From an uncultured Collinsella sp. (lineage in GTDB: Bacteria; Actinomycetota; Coriobacteriia; Coriobacteriales; Coriobacteriaceae), in contig CABUWA010000019.1 of assembly GCA_902495085.1 (NCBI GenBank), positions 1 through 19,328 of the forward strand: DNA of 19,328 nucleotides, in the 5' to 3' direction. The notes below the pieces were generated by a model, which saw nothing but the letters and a program-made list of their open reading frames with translations, was not told the DNA's origin and did not search any database. Positions 12,182 to 19,290 of this stretch are shown piece after piece. Numbering within the stretch: position 1 is the first letter of the stretch; each line of letters opens with the position of its first letter. The position numbers and the translations under genes are program-made.

Positions 12182-12913
12182 ATGGCGATCGGAGCGCGTA
12201 AGCAACCGCTGTACGATCAGCTGGTCGATATTCTGACCGAAAAGATTGACCATGAATATCGCGCCGGTGACATGATTCCTTCCGAGCGCGAACTTTCGGA
12301 GCGCTATGGTCTCTCGCGCACTACGGTACGCCTGGCTCTGCAGGAACTGGAGCGTTTAGGACTGGTGGTTCGGCAGCACGGTCGCGGTACCTTTGTGACC
12401 GACCGTTCGGCAAAGGCAACCAATCTTATGCAGTCCTACAGCTTTACCGAGCAGATGCGCGCGATGGGTCGAGAACCCGAGACCACGATTCTCGAGTTTT
12501 GCGAGATGGAGGCCGATAAGAATCTGGCCGAGCATATGGGATTGCGCATCGGTGATCGCATTTTTAAGCTCAAGCGCCTTCGTTCTGCCGACAACATGCC
12601 CATGATGGTCGAACGCAGCTATCTACCGGTTCGTCAATTTCTGTCCCTAAAGCGACCGCTGCTGGAGCGTAAGCCGCTTTACGATGTGATTGAGCAGGAC
12701 TTTCAGCAAAAGATTCGCGTGGCCGAAGAGGAGTTCTATGCGAGCATAGCCCGTCCCACCGATGCCCACCTTTTGGGGATTGTCGAGGGCTCGCCTGTGC
12801 TCGATTTGGTCAGGACTACGTATAACGAGTCAAACGAGGTAGTGGAGTACACACTCTCGGTTGCTCGTGCCGATCAGTTTAAATACAAGGTTTACCACCA
12901 GCGCAGTAACTAG
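12182..12913 (+). CDS. GntR/UTRA-family transcriptional regulator (NagR/DasR/AgaR-like role)
   Basis: 243 residues. The N-terminal winged helix-turn-helix (about residues 8-75) reads PLYDQLVDILTEKI, then SERELSERYGLSRTTVRLAL and LVVRQHGRGTFVTD, the full GntR signature. The C-terminal UTRA effector domain begins near SYSFTEQMRAMGREPETTIL and contains MMVERSYLPVRQF, RVAEEEFYASIARPTDAHLL and GSPVLDLVRTTYNESNEVVE, as in the HutC subfamily. UTRA members often bind phosphorylated sugars such as GlcNAc-6-P. GGGAGG precedes the ATG by ~5 bases. It lies alone between the PTS terminator and agaS, and an identical 13-bp dyad occurs upstream of both flanking units, so a local repressor relieved by an amino-sugar phosphate is the best reading. 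No copy of the dyad is seen before its own gene. Confidence 0.9.
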   Translation: MAIGARKQPLYDQLVDILTEKIDHEYRAGDMIPSERELSERYGLSRTTVRLALQELERLGLVVRQHGRGTFVTDRSAKATNLMQSYSFTEQMRAMGREPETTILEFCEMEADKNLAEHMGLRIGDRIFKLKRLRSADNMPMMVERSYLPVRQFLSLKRPLLERKPLYDVIEQDFQQKIRVAEEEFYASIARPTDAHLLGIVEGSPVLDLVRTTYNESNEVVEYTLSVARADQFKYKVYHQRSN

Positions 12914-12952
12914 TGCTCGCATCGTTTCCATATGGTGATTCTTTGCATTTAA

Positions 12953-12966
12953 CTGGTTACTACCAG
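12953..12966. promoter_or_regulatory. Candidate GntR/UTRA operator before agaS
   Basis: CTGGT-TACT-ACCAG is an exact dyad. Its 13 bases TGGTTACTACCAG are identical to 8661-8673 in the PTS promoter region. It ends 16 bases before the TATAAT box, so bound protein would cover the -35 region and block RNA polymerase. Confidence 0.65.
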
Positions 12967-12982
12967 ATAACCAACCGAAGTG

Positions 12983-12988
12983 TATAAT
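12983..12988 (+). promoter_or_regulatory. -10 box of the agaS promoter
   Basis: A perfect TATAAT at 12983-12988. At 17-bp spacing the -35 position falls on CTACCA within the dyad; no good TTGACA match is present. ATG follows 39 bases downstream, with GAGAGAGG as ribosome binding site. Confidence 0.65.
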
Positions 12989-13027
12989 TGCACGTCAGAG
13001 GATTACTTCTAGAGAGAGGTATTAGAA

Positions 13028-14194
13028 ATGTTCGAGAAGAGTGTCGAGGAGCTCACCGAGCTCGGCGCCCAGATCACCACGGCCGAGATTGCTCAGCAGC
13101 CCGAGCTTTGGCGTGATACGCTCAACATCTATCGCGAGAACAAGGAGGCCATCGAGGCCTTCCTGGCCGAGGCTCGCGCTATGGGCGAGGGCCGTCTGTC
13201 CGTTGTCTTCACCGGTGCCGGTACGTCCGACTACGTTGGCGATACCTGCGCCCCGTACCTGCGTCACGCTGGCAACACTGATCTCTACGACTTTAAGCCC
13301 ATCGCCACGACCGACATCGTGAGCGCCCCGCGCGATTTCCTGCGCGCCGAGGATCCCACGCTCGTGGTTTCCTTTGCCCGCTCTGGCAACAGCCCCGAGA
13401 GCCTTGCCGCCGTTGCCGTTGCCAAGGAGCTCGTCCACAACGTCAAGTTCCTCAACATCACCTGCGCTCCCGAGGGCAAGCTCGCCGTCGAGTCTGCCGA
13501 TGATCCCAACGCGCTGACGCTGCTCATTCCGCGCGCCAACGACAAGGGCTTCGCCATGACCGGTTCTTATTCCTGCATGACCCTGCTCTCCACCCTTATT
13601 TTCGACACTGCCTCTGACGAGCAGAAGGCCGAGTGGGTCGAGACGATTGCCAAGATGGGCGAGGAGGTCATCTCCCGTGAGCCTGAGATCGCCGATTACC
13701 TGGCTGGCGATTTCAACCGCGTGACCTACTTGGGTTCTGGCTCCTTCGGTGGTCTTGCCCAGGAGAGCCAGCTCAAGATCCTCGAGCTCGCTCACGGTCT
13801 GGTTGCTACTTCCTACGACACCTCCATGGGCTATCGTCACGGACCTAAGTCCTTCGTCGACGATAAGACGCTCGTCTTCGTGTTCGTCAACAACGACGCC
13901 TACACCCGTCAGTACGACATCGACATCCTCAACGAGATCGGTGGCGACAAGATCGCTCAGCACACCGTTGCCGTTCAGCAGGATGGCGCTACCGTCTACG
14001 AGGGCGAGTCCTTCACCTTTAAGGGCTACGAGGCGCTTCCCGAGGGCTACCTTGCCCTGCCGTTCGTGATGTTTGCCCAGGCTATCAGCCTGCTCAACTC
14101 CGTGCGCGTGGGCAACACGCCCGATACGCCGAGCCCCACCGGCACGGTCAACCGCGTGGTTAAGGGCGTGACGATTCACCCCTTCACCGCTTAA
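13028..14194 (+). CDS. agaS: D-galactosamine-6-phosphate deaminase/isomerase, SIS family
   Basis: 388 residues, very close in length to E. coli AgaS. It converts galactosamine-6-P to tagatose-6-P and ammonia. Two SIS domains: the first has VVFTGAGTSDYVGDTCAPYL, VSFARSGNSPESLAAVAVAK and NITCAPEGKLA, the phosphosugar-binding Ser/Thr loops, plus FAMTGSYSCMTLLSTL. The second has VTYLGSGSFGGLAQESQLKI, LVATSYDTSMGYRHGPKSFV (with the G-x-R-H-G-P-K-S active-site motif) and LVFVFVNNDAYTRQYDIDIL. The wording matches AgaS much better than GlmS or FrlB. It has its own promoter with the candidate GntR operator and ends at a strong terminator, so it appears to be transcribed separately from nagA just downstream. 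Confidence 0.93.
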   Translation: MFEKSVEELTELGAQITTAEIAQQPELWRDTLNIYRENKEAIEAFLAEARAMGEGRLSVVFTGAGTSDYVGDTCAPYLRHAGNTDLYDFKPIATTDIVSAPRDFLRAEDPTLVVSFARSGNSPESLAAVAVAKELVHNVKFLNITCAPEGKLAVESADDPNALTLLIPRANDKGFAMTGSYSCMTLLSTLIFDTASDEQKAEWVETIAKMGEEVISREPEIADYLAGDFNRVTYLGSGSFGGLAQESQLKILELAHGLVATSYDTSMGYRHGPKSFVDDKTLVFVFVNNDAYTRQYDIDILNEIGGDKIAQHTVAVQQDGATVYEGESFTFKGYEALPEGYLALPFVMFAQAISLLNSVRVGNTPDTPSPTGTVNRVVKGVTIHPFTA

Positions 14195-14212
14195 TCGCGT
14201 CCCCCTGTAAGG

Positions 14213-14255
14213 GCGCCCGTCCGCTCATAACGGCGGGCGGGCGCTTTTTGTTTTT
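14213..14255 (+). terminator. Rho-independent terminator of agaS
   Basis: GCGCCCGTCCGC (14213-14224) pairs with GCGGGCGGGCGC (14233-14244) with one G-T pair, followed by TTTTTGTTTTT. Confidence 0.95.
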
Positions 14256-14312
14256 ACATGGACCGGGTATAAGCATTACCACAGTCAACTGCTTTAGAAG
14301 CAAGGAGTGCAT

Positions 14313-15482
14313 ATGAGCACGTACGCAATTAAGGCTGACAAGTTCTTCTTGCCGGCAGGCCCGCAACTGGGCGGCTATCTTATGGTCGAGGATGGCGTCT
14401 TTGGCGCCTGGCAGGCCGACGAGCCCTCTTGCGAGATTAAGGACTACACGGGATCGTGGATCGCACCGGGTATGGTCGATACTCACATCCATGGCTTCTA
14501 CAACCACTCAACTACCGATAACGATCCCGAGGGCATCGATATCAGCTCGACCGAGCTCGCCCGTCGCGGCACCACCAGCTGGCTGCCCACGACGTTCACC
14601 GATGGCGTCGAGCAGATCAAGGATGCCTGCGCCGCCATCGCCCAGGCTGACGAGGGTCGCGGCCCCGACTTCTGCGGTGCTCGCATTCAGGGCATCTACC
14701 TGGAGGGCCCCTTCTTTACCATGAAGCACGTGGGCGCGCAGAACCCCGCCTACCTGATCGATCCCTCCGAGGAGGTCTTCGATCAGTGGCAGGAGGCTGC
14801 GGGTGGTCGCATTGTTAAGAGCGCCATGGCGGCCGAGCGCGACGGTGCCGCTGCTTATGCGGCTGCTCTGAACGCCAAGGGTGTGGTGACCAGCATCGGT
14901 CACTCCGACGCCACCTACGATGAGTGCATCGCCGCCATCAACGCCGGTGCCAGCTGCTTTACGCATACCTATAACGGCCAGCGCGGGCTGCATCACCGTG
15001 AGCCCGGTGTCGTGGGCGCTGCCATGTCCACGCCCGAGACCTACGCCGAGATCATCTGTGACGGCAAACACGTGAACCCTGCCGCCATCAAGGCGCTGCT
15101 GCAGGCAAAAGGCTGGCAGCACACGGTGCTCATCACCGACTGCCTTGGCTGCGGCGGTATGCCCGAGGGCAGCTACACCAGCGGCGGCATGGACGTCATC
15201 ATGAAGGACAACCTGTGCTGGCTCGCCGACGGCAAGAGCATTGCCGGCTCGGTGCTCACGCTTGCCCAGGGCGTCAAGAACATTGTCGATTGGGGCATCG
15301 CCAGCGCCGATATCGCCATTCGCATGGCTACCGAGGTGCCGGCTCGCTCTGCACACATCGAGGATAAGTGCGGCAGCATCATGCCGGGTCGCGACGCCGA
15401 CTTTGTCGTGTTCGACCATAAGCTCTCCCTCGTCGAGACGTATGTTGGCGGCCAGAGCGTCGGCAACGCCTTTACCGAGTAA
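14313..15482 (+). CDS. nagA: N-acetylgalactosamine/glucosamine-6-phosphate deacetylase
   Basis: 389 residues, amidohydrolase fold. It removes acetate from GalNAc-6-P (AgaA role) or GlcNAc-6-P. Motifs in order: APGMVDTHIHGFYNH (D-x-H-x-H-G), GIYLEGPFF (metal-ligand Glu), VTSIGHSDATYDE (His ligand), CFTHTYNGQRGLHHREPG (His ligand and sugar-binding residues), EIICDGKHVNP (D-G-x-H), and ITDCLGCGGMPEG with the catalytic Asp. AAGGAG lies 5 bases before the ATG at 14313; a GTG at 14307 is inside the ribosome binding site and less likely. Because agaS precedes it and lacC follows, a GalNAc-6-P substrate is favoured, but GlcNAc-6-P use is possible. A ~46-codon remnant similar to its C-terminus lies at 18203. 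TATAAG near 14269 may be its own -10 box. Confidence 0.92.
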   Translation: MSTYAIKADKFFLPAGPQLGGYLMVEDGVFGAWQADEPSCEIKDYTGSWIAPGMVDTHIHGFYNHSTTDNDPEGIDISSTELARRGTTSWLPTTFTDGVEQIKDACAAIAQADEGRGPDFCGARIQGIYLEGPFFTMKHVGAQNPAYLIDPSEEVFDQWQEAAGGRIVKSAMAAERDGAAAYAAALNAKGVVTSIGHSDATYDECIAAINAGASCFTHTYNGQRGLHHREPGVVGAAMSTPETYAEIICDGKHVNPAAIKALLQAKGWQHTVLITDCLGCGGMPEGSYTSGGMDVIMKDNLCWLADGKSIAGSVLTLAQGVKNIVDWGIASADIAIRMATEVPARSAHIEDKCGSIMPGRDADFVVFDHKLSLVETYVGGQSVGNAFTE

Positions 15483-15487
15483 CGATA

Positions 15488-15527
15488 GAAAAAGACGGCG
15501 GGCCCGAATCTGCTCGGACCCGCCGTA
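15488..15527 (-). terminator. Terminator between convergent nagA and the flavodoxin-like gene
   Basis: ACGGCGGG-C-CCGA (15496-15508) pairs with TCGG-A-CCCGCCGT (15515-15527) with one mismatch. On the minus strand the stem is followed by CTTTTTC, a good U-tract, so it terminates the flavodoxin-like gene. On the plus strand there is no U-tract, but the stem also closes nagA. Confidence 0.85.
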
Positions 15528-15557
15528 CGGGTTAAACGCTCAAAAGCACCTTTACAG

Positions 15558-16142
15558 TTACAGCTTGTTAGCGATCTTCTTTGCCGTGCGCTTGACGCCG
15601 GCCACCAGACCTCCTGCAGGATGCTCCTTCTCGTAGGCTAGACGCTTCTCGCGCTTGGCATACTCTTCGACGATGATGTCGCCGTACTCGTCTTCGATCT
15701 TGTCGAAGAAGTCGACAGCGCCCTTAATTTCCTCAGCGGTTGGGTGTCCCTTTTGGACACCGCCGGTGAGTTTGAACGGCCCCCACGTATCAAAGCCGGG
15801 GCAGCCGTAGACGCCCATAAAGATGGCCTGCCTCATGCGGCAGATGCCATCGATATCCTTGCCGTACCACTTGTTTTTGCCACCGTAGGTCATAAGGCCA
15901 AACACCTTGTCCTGCGGCTGCAGCACGTTCGTGAGCACGCGTGCCATGTCCTTGTCGATCTCGGAGTAATAGATGCCCGTGGCGACACCGATCAGATGGT
16001 ATTCGTGCAGGTCGGGGTACTCGTTTTTACCGAGTGACTTCACGTCGAGGGTATCGATCTCGGGGTGCGCCTCGACGATGGCGTCCACGAGCTTTTTCGT
16101 ATTGCCGTGGTGGCGTGAGGCATAAAGGATGATGGTTCGCAT
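15558..16142 (-). CDS. Flavodoxin-domain protein
   Basis: 194 residues. It begins MRTIILYASRHHGNTKKLVD, the flavodoxin phosphate-binding loop (S-R-H-H-G-N-T-x-K). VATGIYYSEIDKDMARVLTN and KVFGLMTYGGKNKWYGKDID give the second and third FMN-contact regions, and MGVYGCPGFDTWGPF the last. The C-terminal ~50 residues are charged (EEYAKREKRLAYEKEH, VKRTAKKIANKL), beyond a minimal flavodoxin. It is likely an FMN electron carrier or small flavoprotein oxidoreductase. The start at 16142 has GAAAGG 7 bases upstream; the same frame stays open ~970 bases further, but only as antisense to the epimerase gene. It sits divergently from the epimerase and convergently to nagA, which breaks the amino-sugar gene run; a functional link is unclear. 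Confidence 0.85.
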   Translation of the reverse strand: MRTIILYASRHHGNTKKLVDAIVEAHPEIDTLDVKSLGKNEYPDLHEYHLIGVATGIYYSEIDKDMARVLTNVLQPQDKVFGLMTYGGKNKWYGKDIDGICRMRQAIFMGVYGCPGFDTWGPFKLTGGVQKGHPTAEEIKGAVDFFDKIEDEYGDIIVEEYAKREKRLAYEKEHPAGGLVAGVKRTAKKIANKL

Positions 16143-16298
16143 AAGAAGGCCTTTCAGCTGTAATTGCATCAATGTCTGTATGGTACCCCGTTGCATGGCT
16201 GGGATACCGGATGCATCGGTGAACGTGCGGGTTTGTCCTTTGGTCAGGGCCGAGACGGGTTCTTGCGAGCAAAAAGCAGTTGTTCGAAAGGATGGACA

Positions 16299-17180
16299 AT
16301 GGAATACGCTCTCTCCAACGATTCGATTTCTATCAAGGTCTCCACGGCCGGTGGTTCGTTTACCTCGATTGAGGCTGGAGGTCGCGAGTACTTGTGGCAG
16401 GGCGATCCCGCCGTGTGGTCCGGCCAGGCACCGATTTGCTTCCCGATTTGCGGAGGTTTGCGCGATAACAGCGCCATGACGTTTGCCGGGCATCATGTAA
16501 AGCTCGCTCGCCACGGATTTGCGCGTAAACAGGAGTGGAAGCTGTTGAGCCAAGGCGAGAACGAGCTGGCGATGTGCCTGGCTTCCGAGGATAACGCCGC
16601 GCTGCTGAGCGATTATCCGTATCCGTTTAAGCTTGTCGCCCGTTATACGCTCGAGGATACCGCCGTGCGCGTCTCCTATGAGGTGACCAACGAGGGAACC
16701 GAGGACATGCCGTTCTTTATCGGCGGTCATCCCGGCTTTAGGTGTCCGCTCGATGAGGGCGAGGCCTATACGGACTACGAGCTGCGCTTTGAGAAAGACG
16801 AGGCTGCGGAGCTCTGCACCGCCGTTCCCTCGACTGGATTGATTGACGTGACCAACCGCTCCAAGAACCCCATGGTGGGAAAGACGCTGCCCCTGTCGCA
16901 CGAGCTCTTCGATTTTGCGGAGACCATCTTTGACGTGCTCGAGAGCCGTCAGGTCACGCTTTCCAAGAAGGGCGAGGACAAAGGCGTTCGCCTGAGCTTT
17001 GAGGGCTTCCCGTATCTCATTGTGTGGAGTAAGCCCGAGGGCGATTTTGTGGCAGTTGAGCCCTGGGGCGGCCTTTCGACCTGCTCCGATGAGGACGACG
17101 TGCTTGAGCACAAGCGCGGCTGCCTTATCGCCAAGCCCAAAGAAACCATCGTGCGCTCGTTCACGATTGAGATTCTGTAA
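16299..17180 (+). CDS. Aldose 1-epimerase family protein, LacX-like
   Basis: 293 residues, galactose-mutarotase superfamily beta-sandwich. Landmarks: ISIKVSTAGGSFTSIEAGGR at the start, YLWQGDPAVWSGQAPICFPI (W-x-G-D-P-x-x-W), LARHGFARKQEWKLL (H-G-F-A-R with the substrate His), FFIGGHPGFRCPLDEG (G-H-P-x-F with the catalytic His), and FVAVEPWGGLSTCSDEDD (E-P-W-x-G with the catalytic Glu). The length and wording are nearer LacX/YeaD-like proteins than GalM. It probably interconverts anomers of galactose, tagatose or their phosphates, feeding the downstream kinase. GAAAGG lies ~7 bases before the ATG at 16299. A 59-base gap leads to lacC, so the two are probably co-transcribed. The 156-base divergent gap to the flavodoxin gene should hold both promoters; no clear boxes are seen. 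Confidence 0.88.
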   Translation: MEYALSNDSISIKVSTAGGSFTSIEAGGREYLWQGDPAVWSGQAPICFPICGGLRDNSAMTFAGHHVKLARHGFARKQEWKLLSQGENELAMCLASEDNAALLSDYPYPFKLVARYTLEDTAVRVSYEVTNEGTEDMPFFIGGHPGFRCPLDEGEAYTDYELRFEKDEAAELCTAVPSTGLIDVTNRSKNPMVGKTLPLSHELFDFAETIFDVLESRQVTLSKKGEDKGVRLSFEGFPYLIVWSKPEGDFVAVEPWGGLSTCSDEDDVLEHKRGCLIAKPKETIVRSFTIEIL

Positions 17181-17239
17181 TTCCGTTTTGTCGACTCGTA
17201 TCGCGAGGCATAAGGAGCCTGCGAGATAAGGAGCTAGAA

Positions 17240-18175
17240 ATGATCCTCACCGTTACGATGAACCCGTCCGTCGATACACGCTATCAGCTCGATGAGCTCA
17301 TTATCGACGACGTCAACCGCGTGACGCCCGAAAAGACCGCCGGCGGTAAGGGCCTCAACGTGGCCCGCGTCCTGGGCCAGCTGGGCGACGATGTCGTGGC
17401 AACCGGCTTGCTTGGTGGTCATATGGGCGCCTATATGGCCGAGCTCATGGATGCCAACGGCATTAAGAATGATTTTGTGCCCATCAAGGGCGAGACCCGC
17501 ATCTGCCTCAATATCCTTCATGCTGGCAACCAGACCGAGTTGCTCGAGAGCGGCCCGACGATTGCCCCCGAGGAGCTCGATGCCTTTACCGCCAAGTTCG
17601 CCGAGCTTGCGAGCAAGGCCGATGTCGTTACCATCTCGGGTTCGCTGCCCCGCGGCGTCGAGGCGGACTACTACGCCAAGATCACGGGCATTGCTGAGAA
17701 CGCCGGCGCCAAGGTGCTGCTCGATACCTCGGGCGCTTCGCTCGAGGCTGCGCTCAAGTCCAAGGTCAAGCCTGAGCTGGTTAAGCCTAACCTGACCGAG
17801 ATCAACGGTCTTCTGGGCACGAGCTTTACCACCGACGATGTGGACGAGCTCCGTTCCGCGCTCGCCTCTGACGCCCGCTTCTCCGATATCCCCTGGGTCG
17901 TCGTATCTATGGGCGCTGCCGGCTCCGTTGGTTTCCATAACGGCCGTGCGTTCCGCGCCAAGACCCCCGATATCCCCGCCGTTAACGCTACGGGCTCTGG
18001 CGATTCGACCATTGCCGGCTTCGCACATGCGATTGCTGCCGGAGCCGACGACGAGACGGTGCTGCGTACCGCCAACACCTGCGGCAAGCTCAATGCCATG
18101 GATCCCATGACTGGCCACTTGGTTATGGATCGTTGGGACGAGGTTTACAACGGCGTTGTCGTGACCGAGCTGTAG
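17240..18175 (+). CDS. lacC: Tagatose-6-phosphate kinase (LacC-type PfkB family)
   Basis: 311 residues. PfkB sugar kinase: opens MILTVTMNPSVDTRYQLDEL, PfkB signature 1 is AGGKGLNVARVLGQLGDDVV, the middle has GETRICLNILHAGNQTELLE and VVTISGSLPRGVEADYYAKI, then VKPNLTEINGLLG, and the ATP/catalytic signature NATGSGDSTIAGFAHAIAAG with the base Asp in G-S-G-D. LacC proteins have GSGDS(T/V)AG, whereas 1-phosphofructokinases (FruK) usually have GAGDS(M/L)VAG, and the E-T-R-x-C-x-x-I-L stretch is also LacC-like. The reaction would be tagatose-6-P + ATP to tagatose-1,6-bisphosphate, the step after AgaS. The matching aldolase (LacD/GatY/KbaY) is not found in the window. AAGGAG lies before the ATG. Confidence 0.9.
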   Translation: MILTVTMNPSVDTRYQLDELIIDDVNRVTPEKTAGGKGLNVARVLGQLGDDVVATGLLGGHMGAYMAELMDANGIKNDFVPIKGETRICLNILHAGNQTELLESGPTIAPEELDAFTAKFAELASKADVVTISGSLPRGVEADYYAKITGIAENAGAKVLLDTSGASLEAALKSKVKPELVKPNLTEINGLLGTSFTTDDVDELRSALASDARFSDIPWVVVSMGAAGSVGFHNGRAFRAKTPDIPAVNATGSGDSTIAGFAHAIAAGADDETVLRTANTCGKLNAMDPMTGHLVMDRWDEVYNGVVVTEL

Positions 18176-18202
18176 GAGCTTGTGCTGCGGCCCCGGCATC
18201 GG

Positions 18203-18340
18203 TTGCCAGTTCATGTCGACGACAAGTGCAGTAGCATTATGCCGGGGCGCGACGCCGACACTGTCGTGTTCAATCCCGACCTTACCCTGGTCGAGACGCA
18301 TGTGGGTGGCAACAGCGTCGGTAATGCGTTTGCCGAGTAG
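18203..18340 (+). pseudogene. Remnant of a second nagA (C-terminal fragment)
   Basis: In the frame that ends at TAG 18338-18340 the translation reads DDKCSSIMPGRDADTVVF then NPDLTLVETHVGGNSVGNAF-A-E. This lines up without gaps with the last ~39 residues of the intact NagA (EDKCGSIMPGRDADFVVF, then DHKLSLVETYVGGQSVGNAF-T-E; 15364-15482). At the DNA level most differences are third-codon changes. Upstream of 18203 the likeness is lost and there is no start codon with a ribosome binding site, nor any of the metal-binding motifs. It lies 27 bases after the lacC stop and 32 before the YhcH-like gene. It is what remains after deletion of most of a second deacetylase gene; the substitutions show it is a diverged paralogue, not a recent copy. 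Confidence 0.8.
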
Positions 18341-18372
18341 CCGCCAAAGAAACGATCCGAGAGGGGATTTAG

Positions 18373-18846
18373 ATGATTTACGGTGCATTGGGCGATATCG
18401 AGGAGTACCGTGGAATGCTCAAGGGCCTCGACGTGCTGATCGACTGGCTCGAGGAGAACGATCCGGCGAAGCTCGAGGTCGGCAGCCATCCGATTCTGGG
18501 CGACAAGGTCTTTGCGAACGTCATGGCTCCCACGACGCGTCCCGAAGCCGAGGCTCACTATGAGACGCATCAGCGCTATCACGACCTGCAGATCGATGTC
18601 GAGGGTCGCGAGGCCTTTAAGGTCGCTACGGGCAGCTTGACGCTGGTCCAGGAGTTTGACGAGAAGGACGACTACGATCTGGTCGATTCCGACGCCTCGA
18701 TCGCCGGCGATCTTGCTGACGATAAGTTTGCACTGTTCGTTGCCGGCGAGCCTCATATGCCCACGCTCGAGTTCCCGGGCGATGGCGCGCAGCCGGTCAA
18801 GAAGATCTGCTTTAAGCTGCTTGCAGATGCTTACTGGGAGGAGTAG
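18373..18846 (+). CDS. YhcH/YjgK/YiaL family protein (NanQ-like)
   Basis: 157 residues, single cupin-like DUF386 domain. MIYGALGDIEEYRGML is the typical opening; GSHPILGDKVFANVM (G-x-H-x-I-x-G-D-x-(I/V)-F-A-N-V) and HYETHQRYHDLQIDVEGREA (Y-E-x-H-x-x-Y-x-D-(L/I)-Q) carry the putative metal-binding His/Glu residues; FVAGEPHMPTLEF and VKKICFKLL match the C-terminal H-M-P and V-K-K-x-x-x-K motifs. Members include E. coli NanQ, which speeds sialic-acid anomer exchange, and proteins of sugar operons with poorly known roles. Here it follows lacC and the nagA remnant, so amino-sugar or tagatose-phosphate anomer handling is a reasonable guess. AGAGGGGA lies before the ATG. A terminator follows at 18905. 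Confidence 0.88.
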   Translation: MIYGALGDIEEYRGMLKGLDVLIDWLEENDPAKLEVGSHPILGDKVFANVMAPTTRPEAEAHYETHQRYHDLQIDVEGREAFKVATGSLTLVQEFDEKDDYDLVDSDASIAGDLADDKFALFVAGEPHMPTLEFPGDGAQPVKKICFKLLADAYWEE

Positions 18847-18904
18847 CGCGCTGCTCGGCTGAGCTGTTCGTATGCTGGCGTGATTCCATTGAGGAGCGCG
18901 CTTG

Positions 18905-18960
18905 AGCCCCGTTAATCGCGGTTCCCTTGGGGATTGCGGTTGGCGGGGCTTTCTGTTTTT
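18905..18960 (+). terminator. Rho-independent terminator after the YhcH-like gene
   Basis: AGCCCCG (18905-18911) pairs with CGGGGCT (18944-18950), followed by TTCTGTTTTT. An inner TCCC/GGGA helix folds most of the 32-base loop. Confidence 0.8.
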
Positions 18961-19023
18961 GAGTAGGGGAGTTGAGGCCGTTACGATACGTGGATTGGCG
19001 TGCACGCACTCAAAATCGGCAAC

Positions 19024-19046
19024 AAAAAAGCCGCCCGAAGGCGGCT
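19024..19046 (-). terminator. Rho-independent terminator of tRNA-Thr
   Basis: Read on the minus strand: AGCCGCC, TTCG, GGCGGCT, then TTTTT. A perfect 7-bp stem with a stable UUCG tetraloop, 12 bases after the CCA end of the tRNA. Confidence 0.95.
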
Positions 19047-19057
19047 ATCTTGTGCAA

Positions 19058-19133
19058 TGGAGCCAGCGACCGGGCTCGAACCGGTGACCCCCGCTTTACG
19101 AGAGCGGTGCTCTACCAACTGAGCTACGCTGGC
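19058..19133 (-). tRNA. tRNA-Thr, anticodon CGT
   Basis: On the minus strand the acceptor stem GCCAGCG pairs with CGCTGGC, followed by discriminator T and an encoded CCA (76 bases in all). The D arm is GCTC-AGTTGGTA-GAGC. The anticodon arm is CCGCT-CTCGTAA-AGCGG, with CGT at the anticodon position, so it reads ACG Thr codons. The T arm has the standard GGTTCGAGCC form (CCGG-TTCGAGC-CCGG). All invariant positions seen are normal. Confidence 0.96.
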
Positions 19134-19143
19134 GGCCATGTGG

Positions 19144-19200
19144 TGACGCAACTGATGCGTCAACGGCTGTCTATGATACGGGACATCGCACATCCGCGCA
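19144..19200 (-). promoter_or_regulatory. Candidate tRNA-Thr promoter and leader dyad
   Basis: On the minus strand TATCAT serves as a -10-like box, with TTGCGC exactly 17 bases upstream as a partial -35. Between it and the mature tRNA 5' end lies TGACGCA-ACTGA-TGCGTCA (19144-19162), a perfect 7-bp dyad in the leader. The -35 is weak, so this is tentative. Confidence 0.4.
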
Positions 19201-19290
19201 AGGGTTCTGACGGCTTTTCTCACTTTAAATGCACTAATATTAGAGGCGTGATGTCTTGCTCTTACGGTTCTCAAGCAGAATGGGGCAGCG

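Noticed and set aside
13022..14179. 385-codon minus-strand frame over agaS
   Set aside because: Spans exactly the antisense of agaS; composition artefact.
16164..16298. Upstream start for the LacX-like protein
   Set aside because: The extension contains unlikely Cys/Gly-rich sequence, lacks a ribosome binding site and would occupy the divergent promoter region.
16143..17111. N-terminal extension of the flavodoxin-like protein to 517 residues
   Set aside because: The extra 323 codons are antisense to the epimerase gene. The flavodoxin motif starts exactly at the ATG at 16142, which has a ribosome binding site.
17234..18388. 384-codon minus-strand frame over lacC
   Set aside because: Antisense of lacC and the nagA remnant; no recognisable protein features.
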